Shown one piece after another: positions 56,525 to 60,859 of a DNA stretch of 60,859 nt. The translations under genes were made by a program, and so were the position numbers. The stretch spans positions 1 to 60,859 of the forward strand of contig JAFDXE010000028.1 of assembly GCA_018268085.1 (NCBI GenBank), given 5' to 3'. Position 1 is the stretch's first letter, and every line of letters begins with the position of its first letter. The DNA comes from Bacteroidota bacterium. Its GTDB lineage: Bacteria > Bacteroidota > Bacteroidia > Chitinophagales > Chitinophagaceae. The notes under the pieces were generated by a model that was not told the origin of the DNA, did not search any database, and saw only the letters and a list, made by a program, of their open reading frames with translations.

Positions 56525-57253
56525 AAATATATCCTGAAAATATCCGCTAGTATAATTAGAATCCGCACCCCATCCTCCACTATGAAGGCAACCAATTAAT
56601 TTCCATTTTAAAGAGTAATCCTGAAAAAATACAGGGGCACCGGAATAACCATCTAAATGGCTATCCTTGACAAATTCAGTCAAAAAAATAATTCTTTCGG
56701 TATTGATGTTATATTTTGAAATGTAATTTGATTTATCTGCGTCTATAAAAAATTGACTGTAACTAAGAGTAAGATTTTGTGTTATTGCATCTAGGGGATT
56801 TTGTGTGGGATATGCTTGCCTGGGATAACCTACAATTTTTAATCTAAGAGGTTTGAATGTTTTTGAAGGGATTAAATTTTCTAATGTATTTATTACTTTT
56901 TTTAATACAGTATCTACTTCAATTACCATATAATCATTGTGATCGCATATAGATGTATCTTTTGTAATTCTTACATCAAGAGGATAATATTTCCTGATTT
57001 TAAGATTAATAAACATTGTATCTGGATAAATTGAATTTTTTGTTTCCCCATCGCATCCAGTTAAACAATGCTTAGCGGTGATAAAGAAAAGTCTATTGTT
57101 ATCAGAAATAAAAAATCCTGTTCCGTAGTACCTACCTTTTGCACAATCGCCTACAATGCTATAACTATATTTATCTAAAGAATCAATATTATCCTGTGAG
57201 TATGCGGGAATTGAAAATAATACTCCTAAAAGTACAATCGTAGATTTAATCAT
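56486..57253 (-). CDS. Secreted trypsin-like serine protease
   Basis: 255 residues with a signal peptide (STIVLLGVLFSIPAYSQ). The chymotrypsin-fold triad is visible: His62 in FFITAKHC, Asp107 in HNDYMVIEVD and Ser204 in DGYSGAPVFF (GxSGxP). Also seen are GTGFFIS near the N-terminus and LIGCLHSGGWG after the serine. Four Cys may form disulfides (KHCLTGC). It probably acts in the periplasm or outside. Its ATG overlaps the stop of the 43-codon gene upstream (ATGA), suggesting coupling. The region is more AT-rich than its surroundings. Confidence 0.85.
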   Translation of the reverse strand: MIKSTIVLLGVLFSIPAYSQDNIDSLDKYSYSIVGDCAKGRYYGTGFFISDNNRLFFITAKHCLTGCDGETKNSIYPDTMFINLKIRKYYPLDVRITKDTSICDHNDYMVIEVDTVLKKVINTLENLIPSKTFKPLRLKIVGYPRQAYPTQNPLDAITQNLTLSYSQFFIDADKSNYISKYNINTERIIFLTEFVKDSHLDGYSGAPVFFQDYSLKWKLIGCLHSGGWGADSNYTSGYFQDIFSIKKDVRFKSSN

Positions 57254-57381
57254 TTTTTAGCCTTACTATTTTTAACAGGAGTATTTAAAGCCAGTTTAAG
57301 TAACTGATCGGGAGTAAGGTTAGTTTTAACCGTTATTTCGTTGGTGGGATTTACTTTCTTTTTTTTGACTGCTTTTGCCAT
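57250..57381 (-). CDS. Lys-rich 43-residue protein coupled to the protease gene
   Basis: MAKAVKKKKVNPTNEITVKT, then LTPDQLLKLALNTPV and a basic end (KNSKAKK). The stop overlaps the protease ATG as ATGA. It was found by reading the minus strand upstream of the protease. The basic ends and central helix could bind nucleic acid or be a regulatory leader; function unknown. Divergent from the 57409 frame, 27 bp away. Confidence 0.55.
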   Translation of the reverse strand: MAKAVKKKKVNPTNEITVKTNLTPDQLLKLALNTPVKNSKAKK

Positions 57382-57408
57382 TGGTTAAAATTAAGTAATT
57401 TTAAGCCT

Positions 57409-57528
57409 ATGCCAAACGAGGATATTCGTCTAATTATAGAAATAAAAAATAAGCAGCCATTAGAATTAATGGAATTAACTAAATCATTGATTGCGTTAGG
57501 TAGTCAATTTAATAGTTATGTGTTTTAA
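57409..57528 (+). CDS. Short protein or truncated gene (39 residues)
   Basis: MPNEDIRLIIEIKNKQPLEL followed by MELTKSLIALGSQFNSYVF. The sequence looks like the N-terminal helix-strand of a longer family, and it stops abruptly just before sequence of different character (about 57529 on). Truncation by recombination is plausible; I recall longer proteins with similar N-termini but cannot name the family. Confidence 0.4.
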   Translation: MPNEDIRLIIEIKNKQPLELMELTKSLIALGSQFNSYVF

Positions 57529-57783
57529 TTCGCCAACGCTTCTTTTGCCGACACACATTTTAGCACTTTCGCTGGACACATAACCTTGACACAAAAGAGC
57601 TAAAATCTTGCTGGGCGACAGAAACAAGGGGAAGTAGGCCTATTTATACAACAATATTGACTTTCAAACGTTTATATAATATTCTAAATAACTTAGCAAT
57701 CAGACTTTTGCTAAAAAGTAACTTATAATTTACTAAAGTATCATAATTGATACCTATCTTGCAAATTGAAAGCAAATCACAAC

Positions 57784-58185
57784 ATGAACACTATAGAAGC
57801 AAATATCGAAATTACAAGAACAGGCGATAAACTTGTTTCAATTTCAGTTTCAATGCCAGTTTGGAGCAAAGAATCTGAATTTGACGGGAATATTCATGTT
57901 CAATTACCATTGCTAAACATAGATACCATAGCAAGTGATGAGAAAGATGCCGAATTTGCAATAAAAGAAGCAATTCAATCTTTCTGCATTGCTTCTGAAA
58001 AATTTGGTGAAGGTGTTGAAAAAGAGTTGCAAGCATTGGGTTGGAAACAAGTTGACCAAGATGGTAATCATATTTTAGGTTTCTGCGTATCAGAAACTGA
58101 CGAACTTTTGGACAGGCTTTTACAAACGGGCGACAACTATATTAATCCTAAATTAGAAATCGCAGAAGAATCAGTATATGCCTGA
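57784..58185 (+). CDS. Hypothetical protein, first gene of a two-gene unit
   Basis: 133 residues from MNTIEANIEITRTGDKLVSI. Predicted alternating beta and helix: strands at the start (SISVSMPVW, IHVQLPLLNI), then helices (EKDAEFAIKEAIQSFCIASEKFG, VEKELQALGWKQVDQDG) and an acidic end. Cytosolic. The HILGFCVSETDELLDRLLQTG segment is helical. No family recognised. Its stop lies 8 bp inside the next gene. A weak -7-like TATCTTGC precedes it. Confidence 0.65.
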   Translation: MNTIEANIEITRTGDKLVSISVSMPVWSKESEFDGNIHVQLPLLNIDTIASDEKDAEFAIKEAIQSFCIASEKFGEGVEKELQALGWKQVDQDGNHILGFCVSETDELLDRLLQTGDNYINPKLEIAEESVYA

Positions 58186-58465
58186 CCCGTTTTATCCAGA
58201 AGTTGACTTCTCTTTTATCGAGCAACATTTAAAAGCCACTGAAAAGTTTGAGGGCTATTTCTCTGTTGGACAAACAAAAACTTTTGTACTTAAAGGTCCG
58301 CAAGCCATTCATAAAAGAACTATACGAATTAGAGAGTTATCTCCTGGTAAAGTTTGTTATGAACAAGCTACTGGACTTGCAGCGAGGTTCGGATTTATGG
58401 GCGCTTTGTTAGCATGGTTTGAAGCTAATAAAAACTGGAAAGAAGGTGGGTATAAAGAACCGTAA
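58178..58465 (+). CDS. Hypothetical protein, second gene of a two-gene unit
   Basis: 95 residues starting at an ATG inside the end of the previous gene (8-bp overlap), so translation is probably coupled. MPDPFYPEVDFSFIEQHLKA, then FSVGQTKTFVLKGPQAIHKRTIRIRELSPGKVCYE, then FGFMGALLAWFEANKNWKEGG. A small alpha/beta protein with a basic middle. The overlapping two-gene layout with an acidic first and basic second protein recalls toxin-antitoxin or modifier pairs, but I recognise no toxin motif. Confidence 0.65.
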   Translation: MPDPFYPEVDFSFIEQHLKATEKFEGYFSVGQTKTFVLKGPQAIHKRTIRIRELSPGKVCYEQATGLAARFGFMGALLAWFEANKNWKEGGYKEP

Positions 58466-58843
58466 CCAAAAAATTCAGTATCAACTTCCCCTTATTTCAA
58501 AGAACTACTGGCTCGACAAAAGCCCCACACATTTACAAAGGCACACAAGCCCCAACACGATAGCAAACCTTTGTAAAAGAGTGTTGCTTGCAGACGCTTC
58601 CAAAACCCTCGACACAATTAAAACCATTCCGTTCGACAAATCCGCCAGCACATTACATGGGGTTTGGCGTTATTGGGGCTTGACCTTGAAACTTCAACTT
58701 CAGCAACATAGCATCTTTAGTTCCGGCTGACGAATAACTATTTGGCTTTTTGTTGTTAACTTCATCAGCAGTAATTCTATTGGGCAGCAGTACCGGGCGG
58801 ACGACTTTCAAATCCCACAACAACGCCAAGCCCTGAACGTTAG
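58466..58843. other. Structured noncoding tail of the two-gene unit
   Basis: About 380 bp without a convincing gene. Inverted pairs: TTTACAAAGG (58532-58541) with CCTTTGTAAA (58568-58577); CAACAC (58553-58558) with GTGTTG (58581-58586), which crosses the first pair; CAAGCCCCAA (58546-58555) with TTGGGGCTTG (58673-58682). The first 200 bp are A/C-rich on the plus strand. It ends in AACGTTAGCCG just before the insertion-sequence boundary. A 103-codon frame (58419-58730) crosses these repeats and is rejected. Confidence 0.6.
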
Positions 58844-58851
58844 CCGTTTAT

Positions 58852-60051
58852 AAAATAACTGAATTGTATGAAACTTTTGAATTAGATTAAGCATAAACCC
58901 ACTGAAAACCACCCGCATTTTTTCTAATTCCCGCAGCAACCCTAGCAATACTTGCTTTATTTATTCCTGTTGCAATTGATGCTTCTTTAATGCTATCAAA
59001 CTTCGCTACTATTTCCCCGTTTAACATTTGATAAACAGGTTTTATTCGTGTAATAGCCTTTGTTACCTGATTGTTGTTTTCTGTTCCTACAGGCTGCGTT
59101 AATGCCTTCCATGTCAAACGTCCTTCGGTTAATTTCAGGCTATAAATAAACCTTTGCATATCCGGTACTTTTCTTAGGTTGTACCTGAACATTGTTTCAT
59201 CACAATAGCGGCTTAAATGCTTTGGAGTTACTTGGTGATATATTCCATAGATAGAACGTTTTAAAAGGCTAAATGCGCCTTCTATTGTGTTTGTATGGAT
59301 AGTTTTATCCCTCACATATTCATTCATACTGTGGTTTACTACTTCATGCCCTGAATAGTGTGGGGCAACTGTTTGGTAAGCGGGTAAGCTATCTGTTATC
59401 AGTACTGCATCATTATCTACATTGTTCATAATAGCCGGTACAAAGCCTGTCATGTTATTTGCTTTTCCCACTGGTATTAGTTTTAAATTACCGCCTCTTT
59501 CAATCATTCCCATTACCATTGTTTTATGGTTGTTGGTTCCTTCTTCCCTGGCCTTCTTTCTTTTTGTTTTACTCATATTCCCAACCTTACCGCCGATATA
59601 TACTTCATCTATTTCTACAATGTTATCTAGTTTAATATTCTCTTTTAATCGTAACATTTCCCGTATGCGGTGCAGCATAAACCACGCATTCTTTTGTGCT
59701 ATTTGCAAATCCCTGCCTAATTGATAACTACTAATTCCTTTCTTATGTGAACTAACTAAATAGATTCCTACCAGCCATTTAGAAAGGGGAATATTGCTTG
59801 CTTCCATAATTGTCCCTACGGTTACTGAAAACTTCTTAAAACAGGCTTTATCGCTGCATTTATAGCGTTTCCCTCCCTCAATAGTATAACACCTTCCACA
59901 ACCACAATAAGGGCATACAGCCTTCCCATTTTCCCAACGCTGCTGCGCTACATATTCCCTGCATTGTTGCTCTGTAGGCATTGACTTAATTAACTCGATT
60001 AGATTTTTAAACATGATAGTAAAAGTTTAAATTGTAGTAGTTTCAAAACAA
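58852..60051 (-). mobile_element. IS1595-family (ISXO2-like) insertion sequence
   Basis: About 1200 bp bounded by the candidate 8-bp duplication, containing one transposase gene that fills most of it. Inner ends share AAACTTTT near 58871 and 60021 in inverted orientation. It is inserted between a noncoding tail and the start codon of the next gene. Confidence 0.6.
58887..60014 (-). CDS. IS1595-type transposase with C-terminal NUMOD1-like domain
   Basis: 375 residues. The N-terminal zinc ribbon uses Cys34, Cys37, Cys53 and Cys58 (CPYCGCG, KCSDKAC). The DDE-type catalytic core has Asp136 in IVEIDEVYIGG, Asp208 in LITDSLPAY and the HTNTIEGAFSLLKRSIYGIYH motif (Asn242/Glu245) of the ISXO2 group. 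Beyond the usual end, residues about 326-375 (PVYQMLNGEIVAKFDSIKEA, TGINKASIARVAAG, NAGGFQWVYA) match the pattern of NUMOD1-type DNA-binding modules, otherwise found in homing endonucleases. Intact reading frame, so possibly active. Confidence 0.9.
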   Translation of the reverse strand: MFKNLIELIKSMPTEQQCREYVAQQRWENGKAVCPYCGCGRCYTIEGGKRYKCSDKACFKKFSVTVGTIMEASNIPLSKWLVGIYLVSSHKKGISSYQLGRDLQIAQKNAWFMLHRIREMLRLKENIKLDNIVEIDEVYIGGKVGNMSKTKRKKAREEGTNNHKTMVMGMIERGGNLKLIPVGKANNMTGFVPAIMNNVDNDAVLITDSLPAYQTVAPHYSGHEVVNHSMNEYVRDKTIHTNTIEGAFSLLKRSIYGIYHQVTPKHLSRYCDETMFRYNLRKVPDMQRFIYSLKLTEGRLTWKALTQPVGTENNNQVTKAITRIKPVYQMLNGEIVAKFDSIKEASIATGINKASIARVAAGIRKNAGGFQWVYA

Positions 60052-60057
60052 CCGTTT

Positions 60058-60492
60058 ATGGAAAAAAATATAGAAATTAAAGAAATTACATTTGAAGATT
60101 CAAAGCAGTTTTGGATAATTTTAAAAGAAAAATTTCCTGATCTATGGAATAAATTAGTGGGTAATAAAATATTTGCTGATGGTAAAATGGGGGCTTTCCA
60201 GCCCGCTACTATGCCAGATTGGGAGTATGAGATATTTACCAGATTTTTAAACTTATGGCAAATAAAAAATGAATTTTTGCAAACGGCTCCCGATGAAATT
60301 ATTGTATATCGAAGTAGAACAGAACGAGAACCTATAAGAATACAGGATATTGAAAGCATAAAACCTATGGATAATGAGTATTGCATGATAATTTTGAAAG
60401 GTTCTAATATGGAAACTAAAAAAGTAATGGAGCCTTACGATAATTTAGTTATGAGATGGAAAATTTTTTCGGATACCCAAAAACTTCCATAG
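60058..60492 (+). CDS. Hypothetical protein
   Basis: 144 residues. MEKNIEIKEITFEDSKQFWI begins inside the candidate target duplication. Helical N-terminus (FWIILKEKFPDLWNKLVG), then a strand-rich second half (EIIVYRSRTEREPIRIQDIESI, YCMIILKGSN). No family recognised. Its 3' end overlaps the convergent 60449-60685 gene by 44 bp. Insertion of the IS just upstream has probably separated it from its native promoter. Confidence 0.6.
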   Translation: MEKNIEIKEITFEDSKQFWIILKEKFPDLWNKLVGNKIFADGKMGAFQPATMPDWEYEIFTRFLNLWQIKNEFLQTAPDEIIVYRSRTEREPIRIQDIESIKPMDNEYCMIILKGSNMETKKVMEPYDNLVMRWKIFSDTQKLP

Positions 60493-60685
60493 CATATAAA
60501 AAGGAATGTAATAAAGGGGATAAGTGAGTCAGGTAGGCATGTTTTAATTCTCCTTTATACAAATATGTTATTTGATAATTAAAATCTCCCTTTTTCTTTT
60601 TTATTATTTTAATATCACTCACATCCTTTAAATAACCTTCTATATTAAACCAAACCTTACGATTTAATATTGCATTTTCTTCCAT
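60449..60685 (-). CDS. Small hypothetical protein
   Basis: 78 residues: MEENAILNRKVWFNIEGYLK, DVSDIKIIKKKKGDFNYQI, TYLYKGELKHAYLTHLSPLL, FLYAMEVFGYPKKFSIS. Beta-rich with a Lys cluster (KIIKKKKG). No family recognised. Convergent overlap of 44 bp with the previous gene. Its start lies about 35 bp from the IS3 element edge. Confidence 0.5.
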   Translation of the reverse strand: MEENAILNRKVWFNIEGYLKDVSDIKIIKKKKGDFNYQITYLYKGELKHAYLTHLSPLLHSFLYAMEVFGYPKKFSIS

Positions 60686-60718
60686 ACTTCCTTCCCCATA
60701 AAATAAAAAAGGAGATAC

Positions 60719-60859
60719 TGTGTAAGTACCCCGTTGTTCAGACAGGCTTAATTTAGAGTAATTTCATTTGTAAATTGTTTTTTATGCCATTCATCAGGCG
60801 TTAAATTATTGAGTGATTCATGTGGTCTTCGTACATTGTATTCAATCATCCATTCTTCC
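60719..60859 (-). mobile_element. IS3-family element, right part outside window
   Basis: The terminal sequence starts near TGTGTAAGTACCCC (60719 on), a TG-starting end typical of IS3 elements, followed by the 3' end of the transposase gene. The rest of the element is beyond the window edge. Confidence 0.6.
60748..60859 (-). CDS. IS3-family transposase OrfB, C-terminal fragment
   Basis: Only the last 36 codons are visible. They read EEWMIEYNVRRPHESLNNL then TPDEWHKKQFTNEITLN and stop at TAA (60750-60748). The pattern Y-N-x-x-R-P-H-x-S-L-x-x-x-T-P is the conserved end of the IS3-group integrase core (rve_3). The gene continues outside the window. Confidence 0.85.
   Translation of the reverse strand, partial: EEWMIEYNVRRPHESLNNLTPDEWHKKQFTNEITLN

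Larger units (their letters stand above)
57621..58498. repeat. Inverted repeats enclosing a two-gene unit
   Basis: GAAACAAGGGGAAGTAGG at 57621-57638 is matched in inverted orientation by 58481-58498 (reverse complement GAAATAAGGGGAAGTTGA). This gives 15 of 18 identities with a 10-bp exact core. The pair brackets the genes 57784-58185 and 58178-58465. Confidence 0.65.
58844..60059. repeat. Candidate 8-bp target-site duplication
   Basis: CCGTTTAT occurs at 58844-58851 and again at 60052-60059, flanking a 1200-bp segment that contains the transposase. IS1595-family elements usually duplicate 8 bp. I do not see good matching terminal inverted repeats directly inside these copies, so the boundary is tentative. 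Confidence 0.45.

Noticed and set aside
58419..58730. 103-codon plus-strand frame
   Set aside because: It overlaps the end of a better gene and crosses the inverted repeats; composition is not protein-like.
58833..58850. Canonical integron attC core site
   Set aside because: GTTAGCC does not fit GTTRRRY and no integrase gene is in the window; kept only as a cassette-like analogy.

Overview
The window looks like a chromosomal segment of a Bacteroidota bacterium, most likely Chitinophagaceae or a close relative; the family placement is inference from gene content. Evidence seen in the sequence: Bacteroidota-type promoters (-7 box TAnnTTTG), few recognisable Shine-Dalgarno sequences, a type IX secretion plug protein (DUF5103), SprB-like repeats, large secreted adhesin-like proteins, and the conserved RDD / SpoIIM / DUF4129 / DUF4350 / MoxR / DUF58 cluster. 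The DNA is moderately AT-rich and turns clearly more AT-rich to the right of about 55.4 kb.

Layout. 1-8.1 kb: three secreted surface proteins on the minus strand. The first is a giant repeat adhesin (at least 1852 residues) that leaves the window on the left. 8.4-30 kb: housekeeping genes. These are tRNA-Val, a transglutaminase-like protein, clpS, an exonuclease/GIY-YIG protein, valS, a GNAT enzyme, an Lrp regulator divergent from ahcY, a nucleoid-associated protein, fbaB, pdxJ, a TlpA-type thioredoxin, trpG and trpF, a transaldolase-family aldolase, the SRP RNA, the T9SS plug, and a LolC/FtsX-type permease. 30-40.8 kb: an Omp85/BamA-like lipoprotein with a start only 13 bp from that of a divergent rRNA/tRNA methyltransferase, then truB, then the MoxR-DUF58-SpoIIM operon with a divergent RDD gene, then two DUF5362-like membrane proteins. 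40.9-55.3 kb: proS, a Ser/Gly/Asn-rich lipoprotein, a FadL-like porin, miaA, a pRiA4b ORF-3-like protein, the CCA-adding enzyme, lon, an M42 peptidase, a UbiA-like protein, a lipoprotein and a LuxE-like acyl-protein synthetase.

55.3-60.9 kb is an accessory region. It holds small overlapping genes, a secreted trypsin-like protease coupled to a 43-codon reading frame, a two-gene unit enclosed by inverted repeats with a long structured noncoding tail, an IS1595-type transposase with an unusual NUMOD1-like C-terminal domain, and the edge of an IS3-type element.

The most unusual signals are: (1) two arrays of degenerate repeats with a strict 11-bp period (GATGnCATCCn) lying 3' of two unrelated genes 39 kb apart; (2) the transposase-NUMOD1 fusion; (3) the inverted-repeat-bounded two-gene unit; (4) a TrpF whose catalytic cysteine is serine; (5) several genes whose -7 box lies 3-7 nt before the start codon, implying leaderless or nearly leaderless mRNAs; and (6) many TTG starts between 24.9 and 37.1 kb. 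All functional names come from recognising motifs by eye; no database search was run.
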